Of a stretch of 54,833 nucleotides of DNA, positions 39,738-47,056 are shown one piece after another. The number at the start of each line of letters is the position of its first letter. The stretch's first letter is position 1. Below the pieces are notes generated by a model. The model was not told the DNA's origin and ran no database searches. It saw only the letters and a program-made list of their open reading frames with translations. Origin of the DNA: an uncultured Elusimicrobia bacterium (lineage in GTDB: Bacteria > Elusimicrobiota > Elusimicrobia > Elusimicrobiales > UBA9959); assembly GCA_903889965.1 (NCBI GenBank), contig CAISZM010000003.1, forward strand, positions 1-54,833, in the 5' to 3' direction. The position numbers and the translations under genes were made by a program.

Positions 39738-41153
39738 TTATAGTCCGGACAATCCAGACTCGCGAAGCGAAGCCGTGAGACAGCTGATGTATGCCTGAAT
39801 TTCATCAAGCGAAGCATTGGGACCGGGCTTCACGCAGCCGCTCCCCAACTCGGGCTCGGCGACGTCCTTCATACCCTTGAGGAAATCCCCCCATCGGGTA
39901 TCGCGCGTCCAGGCCAGCGCGTCGTATTTATCGTTATAGCCCTTACCTGGCAGATAAATGGCCAGCCCGTGCGAAGCCTTGTCGCTCCCGGTAGACGTGT
40001 AGGCTATATTGGAAACGACCAGGCGGTTCGCTATAACATCCATCAGTGCCCGGCTCTTCGCACCCAGGATATCATCCGGGTAAAGCGCGGCCACTCGCGA
40101 GGCGAAGTCGTAAAGGTCTTTATTATCCGCGTAGGCGTAAGCGGCGGATCTTCCGGCCGCTCCCTTTATCTTGGCTTTCTGATCCGAGGCCAGAAGCGCC
40201 GAGGTCCAGTCATTAAAGGCCGTCATGAACCCGCCAAGCTCGGAAACCTTTATTGCCGACAGGGTGACCTTCTTCCCTTTCGAGGCGTAGAAGTCGTTAT
40301 AGCCCGCCACCATGCCCGAGGCAAGCTCGCCGGTGCTCCCTCCACGGGAGAAGGCGGGCAGTATGGCGTCGTAGGGGAAGCCCTGGCCCGGCACCGTCTC
40401 CTCCGAACCCACCACGTAATCCGCGTAATCCTTCACCTCGTAAAGTACCTCGGCCATCTGCATAAGGCAGGCGTCGTATGAGAGGATGTCCACCTTGCCG
40501 ATCTCCTTCATGGCGGCGCCCAGTTCCGGGGTTGATATATGGTTCTTGGTTTCGAAGTCGTAGGAAATGCCCTTATTGGCCGAAAGACCCTTGGTGGTTA
40601 TCCAGCCGGAACCGTGGTTCCAGACTATCAGCGCGTAGTGCTTTGCCGGGTAGTACTTCATTCCCCACTTGGCAAAATCCACCAGGTGGCGCCAGTCGCC
40701 CATATCCACGTTCTTGAAGGTTTGCTGAACCTTTGATTTTATTTTTTCCTCGTCCGTGTCCTTGGTTACATAGAAACGGCGGGACCCGGTCCAGTCGCCG
40801 TCGAATTTCACATCGTTTTGCTGGCCGCTCATGCGGCCGAGCTCAGCTACTATATTGAGCGAGCTGTCGGAACCGGTCAGTTCCATCTTATTGACGTTGT
40901 AAAGCCCTGACGCCTCAAGGTCATTCTTGCCGTTGACATACACCAGAACGGTCCATTCCTTGGGCGCCAGCGGTTTTTGTTCGTCGCTGGAGAACCAGCC
41001 TTTTTCCGGGGCCGGAGCCGAAACTGCCGGAGCATCGGAACCGGCTATGAGTTCATTTATGCCGCTGCCGCCCCTGTCAAAATCCACCTGGGCGCGGGCC
41101 GCGGGGAAAATACAAAGGACCAAAGCTAATGACGCGAATAAGCGCTTTATCAT
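39738..41153 (-). CDS. Clostripain-family (C11) secreted cysteine peptidase, copy 1
   Basis: 471 residues from the ATG at 41153 (GGAGGC upstream; the 41192 start is rejected). Signal peptide MIKRLFASLALVLCIFPAARA. C11 core: strand EWTVLVYVNGKNDLE, catalytic His in IVWNHGSGW and catalytic Cys in ILSYDACLMQMAEVLYE, then VVGSEETVPGQGFPYDAIL. Clostripain-type enzymes cut after Arg/Lys and mature by self-cleavage. It is a tandem duplicate of the gene at 41393-42796, with only two differences over ~88 residues around the active site and strong divergence at the C-terminus. The upstream region is duplicated too. Confidence 0.88.
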   Translation of the reverse strand: MIKRLFASLALVLCIFPAARAQVDFDRGGSGINELIAGSDAPAVSAPAPEKGWFSSDEQKPLAPKEWTVLVYVNGKNDLEASGLYNVNKMELTGSDSSLNIVAELGRMSGQQNDVKFDGDWTGSRRFYVTKDTDEEKIKSKVQQTFKNVDMGDWRHLVDFAKWGMKYYPAKHYALIVWNHGSGWITTKGLSANKGISYDFETKNHISTPELGAAMKEIGKVDILSYDACLMQMAEVLYEVKDYADYVVGSEETVPGQGFPYDAILPAFSRGGSTGELASGMVAGYNDFYASKGKKVTLSAIKVSELGGFMTAFNDWTSALLASDQKAKIKGAAGRSAAYAYADNKDLYDFASRVAALYPDDILGAKSRALMDVIANRLVVSNIAYTSTGSDKASHGLAIYLPGKGYNDKYDALAWTRDTRWGDFLKGMKDVAEPELGSGCVKPGPNASLDEIQAYISCLTASLRESGLSGL

Positions 41154-41196
41154 CATGCCTCCATCAGAATCGCCATGCAAAGGTTTCATCACTTAA

Positions 41197-41202
41197 AGTA
41201 TA
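41197..41202 (-). promoter_or_regulatory. Candidate -10 box of C11 peptidase copy 1
   Basis: TATACT on the minus strand, 44 bases before the start. The same box and flank (GCCGCTATACT) precede copy 2 at 42832. The -35 region is not a consensus (TCACAT), which hints at activator dependence. Confidence 0.4.
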
Positions 41203-41272
41203 GCGGCTGTACGGCAGGGATGTGAGTGGCCAAAGGCCCAGTGAGGTCCGGTATTGAGAACCATGTTCTTAT

Positions 41273-41300
41273 AGGTCTAAAGGACCAGGGAGTTAAAACA
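41273..41300 (-). promoter_or_regulatory. Shared upstream motif, copy 2 (C11 peptidase 1)
   Basis: Plus-strand AGGTCTAAAGGACC followed three bases later by GAGTTAAAA. GGTC-TAAAG-GACC is itself a short inverted repeat. It matches the sequence upstream of the RNase operon at 4375. Confidence 0.45.
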
Positions 41301-41392
41301 GATGGAAGACAGCGATACGGACCTGCCATGAAATTACTTAACGCATAAACCGGCGGCCTGAAACATAAAAATCTCCGGTTTTCCAGAGCCTT

Positions 41393-42796
41393 TTAATGGA
41401 GCGGGGCGTTCCTCGCGTCGAATACGCAACGGAAATATACGTCAAGCTCCTGGAACGAAGCCCGGGGGCCAGGATCTACGCAGCCGTCCGGGGTAACGAA
41501 GCCAACGCCCTGCATCTCCTTTAAAAATTCTCCCCACCTGGTGTCACGCGCCCAAGCCAGCGCGTCATACTTGTCATTATAACCCCTGTCGGGCAGATAG
41601 ATAGCCAGGCCGTGCGATGTCGGGTCATCCGAGTAGGACTTATAGGCCACTTTGGAAATTACCAGGCGGTTCTCTATTACGTCCATCAGCGCCCGGCTCT
41701 TTAAGCCAATCGCGCCGTTCGGGTAAACGGCGGCCAGCTGCGAGGCAAAGCCATAAAGATCTTTATTGTCCGCGTAGGCATAAATGGCGGGCTTATATAT
41801 CGCGCCCTTTATCTCGGACTTGTTGGCCATAGCCAGCAGCGCACCGGTCCAGTCGTTAAAAGCCGACATGAACGCGCCAAGTTCGGAAACCTTTATGGCC
41901 GACAGGGTAACCTTGTTCCCTTTCTTGGAATAGAAAGCGTCATAGCCAGAAACCATGGCCGAGGCGAGCTCGCCGGAACTTTTACCCTCGGCAAAGGACG
42001 GCAGTATGGCGTCGTAGGGGAAGCCCTGGCCCGGCACCGTCTCCTCCGAACCCACCACGTAATCCGCGTAATCCTTCACCTCGTAAAGCACCTCGGCCAT
42101 CTGCATAAGGCAGGCGTCGTATGCGAGGATGTCCACCTTGCCGATCTCCTTCATGGCGGCGCCCAGTTCCGGGGTTGATATATGGTTATTGGTTTCGAAG
42201 TCGTAGGAGATGCCCTTATTGGCCGAAAGACCCTTAGTGGTTATCCAGCCGGAGCCGTGGTTCCAGACTATCAGCGCGTAATGTCTGGCCGGGTAATTCT
42301 TCATGCCCCACCTGGCAAAATCCACCAGGTGCCGCCAGTCGCCCATATCCACGGTCCCGATGGTTTGCACCACTTTCGACCTTATTTTCGACTCGTCCGC
42401 ATCCTTCTTGATATAAAGCCGGCGTGCTCCCGTCCAGTTGCCGTCGGAAGCCGCGTCGCGGTCCTGGCCGTTCATGCGGCCGAGCTCGGTGACGATATTG
42501 AGCGAGGGGCCGGAACCGACCAGTTCCATCTTGTTAACGTTATAAAGTCCGGCCGCCTCCAGGTCGTTCTTGCCGTTGATATACACCAGCACGGTCCATT
42601 CTTTGGCCGGAAGCGGTTTAGGTTCGCCGCCGGAGAACCAGCCCTTTTCCGCGGCGGGCGCGGAAACGGAAGGAGCATCGGAATCGGCTATGAGATCTTT
42701 TATACTGCCAACGCCCCGGTCAAAATCCACTTGGGCGCGGGCCGCGGGGAAAACAGAAAGGACCAAAGTTAAGGACGCCAATAAACGTTTTATCAT
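41393..42796 (-). CDS. Clostripain-family (C11) secreted cysteine peptidase, copy 2
   Basis: 467 residues from the ATG at 42796, four bases after GGGAGG. Signal peptide MIKRLLASLTLVLSVFPAARA. It carries the same catalytic His (WNHGSGW) and Cys (LAYDACLMQMAEV) as copy 1. The two differ mainly in the propeptide-like N-terminal third and at the C-terminus, which in this copy has its own Cys residues (DGCVDPG and YFRCVFDA). Recent duplication followed by divergence at the ends is the simplest reading. Probably secreted to the periplasm or outside; the substrate is unknown. Confidence 0.88.
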   Translation of the reverse strand: MIKRLLASLTLVLSVFPAARAQVDFDRGVGSIKDLIADSDAPSVSAPAAEKGWFSGGEPKPLPAKEWTVLVYINGKNDLEAAGLYNVNKMELVGSGPSLNIVTELGRMNGQDRDAASDGNWTGARRLYIKKDADESKIRSKVVQTIGTVDMGDWRHLVDFARWGMKNYPARHYALIVWNHGSGWITTKGLSANKGISYDFETNNHISTPELGAAMKEIGKVDILAYDACLMQMAEVLYEVKDYADYVVGSEETVPGQGFPYDAILPSFAEGKSSGELASAMVSGYDAFYSKKGNKVTLSAIKVSELGAFMSAFNDWTGALLAMANKSEIKGAIYKPAIYAYADNKDLYGFASQLAAVYPNGAIGLKSRALMDVIENRLVISKVAYKSYSDDPTSHGLAIYLPDRGYNDKYDALAWARDTRWGEFLKEMQGVGFVTPDGCVDPGPRASFQELDVYFRCVFDARNAPLH

Positions 42797-42831
42797 CATG
42801 CCTCCCTGCCGTTCGCCGGTTCCATATTCAG

Positions 42832-42837
42832 AGTATA
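42832..42837 (-). promoter_or_regulatory. Candidate -10 box of C11 peptidase copy 2
   Basis: TATACT on the minus strand, 36 bases before the start, with the same left flank as copy 1. The upstream region aligns with that of copy 1 for about 100 bases. Confidence 0.4.
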
Positions 42838-42907
42838 GCGGCTTTACAGCGGAAGCGTGAGTAGCTAAAGACCCAGCAAGGCCTGGTATTGGGACTATAT
42901 TATTAAT

Positions 42908-42930
42908 AGGACTAAAGGACCCGGGTCAAG
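42908..42930 (-). promoter_or_regulatory. Shared upstream motif, copy 3 (C11 peptidase 2)
   Basis: Plus-strand AGGACTAAAGGACC then GGTCAAGAA. It is the least conserved of the three copies in its second half. Confidence 0.35.
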
Positions 42931-42942
42931 AACACCCCGGCT

Positions 42943-43638
42943 TCAACGGCAGCGTTCAGCCGGGGAGAAGGAGTAAGACTTATCTATGGGTTTTGAAACG
43001 AACAGAAGCGAGGCTCCCTCTACCTTGAGGCCGTATAGTACGCTGTTAACGCCCACGAGCCAGCGCGGCCTGGAAGTCACCTGCGTATCGGGAGTGACCG
43101 AGAAATAGTAGAGCCCGTCGGACCCGATGCGCATGGAAGCGGTGCCCTCGTTCTCCGTAAGCGGGGCCAGGTTGCGAAACATCGAGTAAGTCACGATCCC
43201 CCCGAAAGTGATCTTAAACGAATCGTTGTACAGGTGGTCGAAAAGGGCGCTCACCGGTACAGAGACGCCCTCCCCCGCGGGGCCGAGTATGGCGACCACC
43301 CCGTTCGTTTCCTTAAGGTTCAGTTCAAGACCGCCGCAGCTGTAAACAGCGCCGCCGGCCAGGTCGGACTCCTTCCACGCTCCGGCGGCAAGAGGGGCGT
43401 CGGCGGGCTTAAGGGAGAACCATGTATCCCAGGCGTCGTCGAAAACCACGGTCGCCAGGAATTTTTTACCCCCGACGCTCAGCGGCATTGACGCCATGTC
43501 CCGCGCGGCCAGCAGTTCCAGCAGCGGCACCTGGTTTACCACGGAAATGCCGCCGCCGGAGGCGACAGTATCAGGAGCGGCCGCGTTCTGGGCCGCGGCC
43601 GGCATTCCGGCGAGCAGCAGAACCAGCAAAATTTTCAT
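42943..43638 (-). CDS. Secreted protein of unknown function
   Basis: 231 residues with a clear signal peptide (MKILLVLLLAGMPAAAQ). The mature chain is mostly beta (e.g. VPLLELLAARDMASMPLSVG, KFLATVVFDDAWDTWFSLK, ITFGGIVTYSMFRNLAPLT, LYYFSVTPDTQV). The region with VVFDDAWDTW followed by Asp/Gly turns resembles retroviral-type aspartyl protease or GGVVYS-like beta barrels, but no DTG motif is present. I do not recognise the family. It lies just upstream of the peptidase pair, on the same strand, with no terminator between it and peptidase 2. Confidence 0.7.
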   Translation of the reverse strand: MKILLVLLLAGMPAAAQNAAAPDTVASGGGISVVNQVPLLELLAARDMASMPLSVGGKKFLATVVFDDAWDTWFSLKPADAPLAAGAWKESDLAGGAVYSCGGLELNLKETNGVVAILGPAGEGVSVPVSALFDHLYNDSFKITFGGIVTYSMFRNLAPLTENEGTASMRIGSDGLYYFSVTPDTQVTSRPRWLVGVNSVLYGLKVEGASLLFVSKPIDKSYSFSPAERCR

Positions 43639-43690
43639 GCCTTCATTTTACCAGATTTATCCCGGACCCGGAGCGGAGAAGCCTCCCGGT

Positions 43691-43725
43691 AAATAAAAAA
43701 CCGCCCGGCTTTGGACCGGGCGGTT
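43691..43725 (-). terminator. Intrinsic terminator after the tandem-motif protein
   Basis: On the minus strand: AACCGCCCGG pairs with CCGGGCGGTT (10-bp stem, 7-base loop), followed by TTTTTT ATTT. It ends the transcript of the gene at 43746-43982. Confidence 0.9.
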
Positions 43726-43745
43726 CGTCAACAAAAAAGAAGTTA

Positions 43746-43982
43746 TTACTTCTTTTTCTTGCCGGAATTCTTCATTATGGCGCGGGAGATATCGCCTTTC
43801 TTGTCAATGAAGTAGAGGTAGCCTTTTTCTTTCTTCAGGCCGACCTTCACGACTTTCTTAGCCTTCCCGCCTTTCTTTTTGCCGCGGGCCATGACAGCGC
43901 AGGATATATCGCCCTGCTTGTCTATGAAATAAAGGAAACCCTTTTCCCTTTTAAGGCCGCATTTCTGTATTTTTTCTGCCAT
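43746..43982 (-). CDS. 78-residue basic protein made of two copies of a GLKxEKGxLYFIDKxGDIS motif
   Basis: The true start is the ATG at 43982 (RBS GGAGATAAACAA), well inside a longer ORF. The protein is two near-identical ~33-residue units: CGLKREKGFLYFIDKQGDIS plus CAVMARGKKK, then VGLKKEKGYLYFIDKKGDIS plus RAIMKNSGKKK. Each unit has two short strands, an Asp-Lys-x-Gly-Asp turn and a Lys-rich tail. Short single-motif or duplicated relatives occur as hypothetical proteins in other bacteria; no function is established. A promoter (44063-44091) and terminator (43691-43725) give it its own transcript. Basic charge suggests a nucleic acid or ribosome partner, but this is inference. Confidence 0.8.
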   Translation of the reverse strand: MAEKIQKCGLKREKGFLYFIDKQGDISCAVMARGKKKGGKAKKVVKVGLKKEKGYLYFIDKKGDISRAIMKNSGKKKK

Positions 43983-44062
43983 TTGTTTATCTCCTTCATC
44001 TATCGCATCCCCCCTGCTCTTCGCCGGGGCAGAATTTCGTCCCCGTCGGGAACGATAGTTAG

Positions 44063-44091
44063 ATATTACATTATGCCGACGGAGAATGCAA
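44063..44091 (-). promoter_or_regulatory. Promoter of the tandem-motif protein, flanked by an inverted repeat
   Basis: Minus strand: TTGCAT (44086-44091), 17-base spacer, TAATAT (44063-44068). Inverted-repeat arms CCGTCGG (44043-44049) and CCGACGG (44076-44082) bracket the -10 and start site, one in the spacer and one just downstream of the start, a layout suited to a repressor or a 5' hairpin. Confidence 0.5.
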
Positions 44092-44118
44092 GAACTTTTT
44101 GAGTGAACGGCGGACCGG

Positions 44119-45069
44119 TCAGCGTTTCGCGGCCAGCTCCGCCGCCGACGGGGCCTTCTCCGGGGCCGGCTCGGGCAGGTTTTCCGAGAAGAACCGCGCC
44201 ACCTTTTCGCGGTACACTTCCCCTCCAACCTCCGCGCACTTGGCGTGCGAAGCGCCGGCCACCACCCACATTTGTTTCTTGGCGGAGGGGCACATCCCGA
44301 AGAGCCGTTCGGCGTCGGAAACAGGCACCAGGTCGTCGTGGTCTCCGTTTATAAAAAGCACCGGCGCTTTAACGGCCCCCACGCTGTAAAGCGGGCTGTA
44401 GGGTTCCGGGTCCGCCTTAAGCTTGCGGCGCACGAAGAACAGCGTCAGCGCCACCAGCGGGTAATACGGCGTTTTCATGCGGCTCCAGCTCCAGTTAGCC
44501 ACCACCTTATTATAGGAAGGGAATGTGTTTTCAGCTATCAGGCAGACCAGCTCCGGATATTTGGCCGCCGCGTAGATGGCCACGGAGCCGCCCATCGACG
44601 TGCCGAAAACCCCCACGGACTCGGCCGCCTGGGGCCGGTTGGTTTTAAGGAATTCGTACGCGGCGTCGAAATCCCGCGTCTCGAGATAACCCACGCTGGA
44701 AAGCGTACCCTTGCTCTCGCCGGAGGCGCGGAAGTCGAAATAAAAAAGGTTAAAACCTTTTTCAGCGAGGAACTGAGTGTTGCGCAGAGTTTCGCCGCGG
44801 TTCGAGCCCCAGCCGTGGCAGAAAATTATCGTGCGCCCGCTTTCTCCGCCCGGGGCCGGTATGAACCAGCCGCGCAGCCGCACGCCGTCAGCCGTAGCGA
44901 ACTCTATCGTCTCGTAGGCCAGCTTGAAATTATCCGGCGTGAAGGAAAGGACGCTTTTTCGCGCAGGCTGTATGATATCCGCCCTCTTGCGGTACGAAAC
45001 GAAAGCGGCCAGCGCGCAAAGCGCGCAAAGCGAGAAAAGGAGCCAGTTAAGCAGTTCGGCCTTGTTCAT
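44119..45069 (-). CDS. Membrane-anchored alpha/beta hydrolase
   Basis: 316 residues. N-terminal membrane helix (LLNWLLFSLCALCALAAFV), then an alpha/beta hydrolase: TIIFCHGWGSNRGETL (oxyanion HG), nucleophile Ser in GVFGTSMGGSVAIYAA, Asp in FINGDHDDLVPVSDAERLF and His in VVAGASHAKCAEVGGEV. Like YqkD/BAAT-type family members its substrate is unknown. RBS AAAGGAGAATCT overlaps the end of the dapL-like gene (gap 10 bases), so it is the third gene of the dapB operon. Confidence 0.88.
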   Translation of the reverse strand: MNKAELLNWLLFSLCALCALAAFVSYRKRADIIQPARKSVLSFTPDNFKLAYETIEFATADGVRLRGWFIPAPGGESGRTIIFCHGWGSNRGETLRNTQFLAEKGFNLFYFDFRASGESKGTLSSVGYLETRDFDAAYEFLKTNRPQAAESVGVFGTSMGGSVAIYAAAKYPELVCLIAENTFPSYNKVVANWSWSRMKTPYYPLVALTLFFVRRKLKADPEPYSPLYSVGAVKAPVLFINGDHDDLVPVSDAERLFGMCPSAKKQMWVVAGASHAKCAEVGGEVYREKVARFFSENLPEPAPEKAPSAAELAAKR

Positions 45070-45079
45070 AGATTCTCCT

Positions 45080-46246
45080 TTACCACTCCATGCCGGCTAT
45101 CCGCCGGGCGGCTTCTTTTATGCGGGCATCCGGGGCGCACAGAGAAAAACGGACATAGCCCTCTCCCGACGGGCCGAAGCCGGAGCCGGGCGTGGCCAGC
45201 ACGCAGGCTTCGGCGAGCATGCGGTACACGGCGTCCAGCGACGCGGCGGACGCCGGAGGGCGCGCCCATACGAAGAAAGTCGTCTCCGGCCTGAACACCT
45301 TCCAGCCCGCGGCCTCCAGCGCATCCGCGAAGAATTTGGTGCGGCGCCTGAACACCCCGCGTATCGGCGCGGCGAACCGCTCGTGGTTCTTCAGGCAGAA
45401 CGCGGCGGTTTCCTGCACCGCGTTGAACTGCCCCGAGTCCATATTATCCTTGAGCTTGGTAAGAGCCTGCACCGCGCGGGCATTGCCCGCCAGCCAGGCC
45501 ATCCGCCAGCCCGTCATACAGTAGGTCTTGGAAAGGGAGTAGAACTCCACGGCCACGTCCCTCGCGCCCGGGACTTCCAGCACGCTCGCGGACGGCTTGC
45601 CGAAATAGACCTCGGAGTAGGCGGCGTCCTGCGCCAGCCACAGGCCGTTCTTGCGGCAGAATTTAACCGCTTCCTTGTAAAAATCCAGGCCGGCCGAGGC
45701 GCCGGTAGGGTTGTTCGGATAATTCAGGAACAGCATGCGGGCGCGCAAAAGCGCTTTGCGCGGGATCTTTCCGAAATCAGGCAGGAAGCCGTCCTTTTCC
45801 AGCAGCGGCAGGCGCTCGACGCGGCCTTCGCCGAGCAATACCCCGGTAGTGTAGGGCGGGTAGGCCGGGTCCGGGATGATCACGGAATCGCCGCGGTCTA
45901 TCAGGGCGAGGGGAAGGTGCGACAGGCCTTCCTTGGAGCCTATCAGGGCCAGGATCTCAGTTTCCGGGTCCAGCTTTATGCCATGCCGCTTTTTGTGCCA
46001 GGCGGCGATCGCCGAGCGCAGCTCCGGGGAACCTTTACCCCAGGGATATTGGTGGTTGGCTGTTTTCCTTACCGCCCGGGCGGCGAATTCGGTGATGGCG
46101 GCCGGCGTCGGGATATCAGGGTCGCCTATAGCCAGAGAAATAACGTCGCGGCCTTTCTTTATCTCCTCCTGCTTGCGCCGGTCCAGATCCCTGAAAAGGT
46201 AGGGCGGGAAGAGCCCCGGTTTGCGGCCGATAGTTAGTTCTTTCAT
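45080..46246 (-). CDS. dapL: LL-diaminopimelate aminotransferase (DapL-like)
   Basis: 388 residues, class I/II PLP enzyme. PLP Lys in FYSLSKTYCMTGWRMAW; also SLAIGDPDIPTP, NHQYPWGKGSPELR, GSKEGLSHLPLAL, NYPNNPTGA and the C-terminal Arg in YVRFSLCAPD. It converts tetrahydrodipicolinate with Glu to LL-DAP in one step, bypassing succinylation. Family resemblance extends to other aspartate-like aminotransferases, but the four-base overlap with dapB argues for this role. Confidence 0.82.
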   Translation of the reverse strand: MKELTIGRKPGLFPPYLFRDLDRRKQEEIKKGRDVISLAIGDPDIPTPAAITEFAARAVRKTANHQYPWGKGSPELRSAIAAWHKKRHGIKLDPETEILALIGSKEGLSHLPLALIDRGDSVIIPDPAYPPYTTGVLLGEGRVERLPLLEKDGFLPDFGKIPRKALLRARMLFLNYPNNPTGASAGLDFYKEAVKFCRKNGLWLAQDAAYSEVYFGKPSASVLEVPGARDVAVEFYSLSKTYCMTGWRMAWLAGNARAVQALTKLKDNMDSGQFNAVQETAAFCLKNHERFAAPIRGVFRRRTKFFADALEAAGWKVFRPETTFFVWARPPASAASLDAVYRMLAEACVLATPGSGFGPSGEGYVRFSLCAPDARIKEAARRIAGMEW

Positions 46247-46965
46247 GAAAGCGCGTCCTTGAGGTCAAGCAAGTCGAAATAATCGTAAAACCCCGGCTTT
46301 TGCCTGGCCAGCCAGGCCGCCGCCTTTAGCGCACCGGAAGCAAAAAGCGCGCGGGAGTGCGCCCTGTGCCTTATCTCCACGCTTTCGTGAGGGCCGGCGT
46401 AAAGCACGCAATGTTCGCCTATTATATCGCCGGCGCGTATGCTCGTAATGGGCGGGACGGTCCCGCCGCGGGCGGCGGCTATATACTCGCCGTAGCGCAA
46501 GGCGGTCCCGCTCGGAGCGTCCCTCTTTGCGGAGTGGTGCGTTTCGCTTATGTGTATGTCGAAACCTTTAAGACGTTTGGCGGCCAGCGCGGCCAGCGCG
46601 AAAGTCAGGTTCACGGCGGGGCTCATATTGGGAGCGGAGAATACCGGCACGCGCCGGGCCGCGGCCTTCAGAGCCGCTGTCTGTTTCCCGGAAAAACCGG
46701 TGGTACCGGTCACGAAGGGTTTGCCTGCCTTGGCGCAGGCGGAGGCGTAATAACAGGCGGCCTCGGGAGATGAAAAATCCACCGCCAGATCGGCCGAACC
46801 CAGCAGGTATTGGAAAGCGTCCTGCGGCTCGACCCCGCCGATCGGCCTGATATCCACGCCGCCCGCCCAGGCGAAAGCGGGCGAGGACTCTATTTCCAGG
46901 CGGACGGCCTGGCCCATACGGCCCGAGGCGCCGCAAACCAGCACGCGCAAAGCCTTGTTTGCCAT
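46243..46965 (-). CDS. dapB: 4-hydroxy-tetrahydrodipicolinate reductase DapB
   Basis: 240 residues from the ATG at 46965; the ORF runs further upstream but homology and the promoter start here. LRVLVCGASGRMGQAVRLEI is the NAD(P)H loop, AVDFSSPEAACYYA and FVTGTTGFSGKQ follow, SAPNMSPAVNLTFALAA, and the catalytic His/Lys motif ISETHHSAKRDAPSGTALRYG. It makes tetrahydrodipicolinate for lysine and peptidoglycan. A near-consensus promoter TTTACA-N16-TATAAT ends six bases before the ATG, so the mRNA is probably leaderless. The dapL-like gene overlaps its stop. Confidence 0.93.
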   Translation of the reverse strand: MANKALRVLVCGASGRMGQAVRLEIESSPAFAWAGGVDIRPIGGVEPQDAFQYLLGSADLAVDFSSPEAACYYASACAKAGKPFVTGTTGFSGKQTAALKAAARRVPVFSAPNMSPAVNLTFALAALAAKRLKGFDIHISETHHSAKRDAPSGTALRYGEYIAAARGGTVPPITSIRAGDIIGEHCVLYAGPHESVEIRHRAHSRALFASGALKAAAWLARQKPGFYDYFDLLDLKDALS

Positions 46966-46971
46966 GACTTG

Positions 46972-46999
46972 ATTATAGATATTTATTGCGGTCTGTAAA
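46972..46999 (-). promoter_or_regulatory. Leaderless-type promoter of dapB
   Basis: Minus strand: TTTACA (46994-46999), 16-base spacer, TATAAT (46972-46977), then six bases (CAAGTC) and the ATG. The predicted start is the A of the ATG or one base away. It is divergent from the promoter at 47019-47048. Confidence 0.65.
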
Positions 47000-47018
47000 A
47001 GCGGACCGGCGCCGAAGG

Positions 47019-47048
47019 TTGTTATCTTTTGCGTTCTTTTGCTATTCT
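47019..47048 (+). promoter_or_regulatory. Leaderless-type promoter of the GAF/HD-GYP gene
   Basis: TTGTTA (47019-47024), 18-base spacer, TATTCT (47043-47048), then eight bases and the ATG at 47057; no Shine-Dalgarno fits in the gap. Confidence 0.5.
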
Positions 47049-47056
47049 TATTATCA

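Noticed and set aside
42943-43638. Retropepsin-like aspartyl protease
   Set aside because: The beta-rich pattern is suggestive, but no Asp-Thr/Ser-Gly catalytic triplet is present at the expected place.
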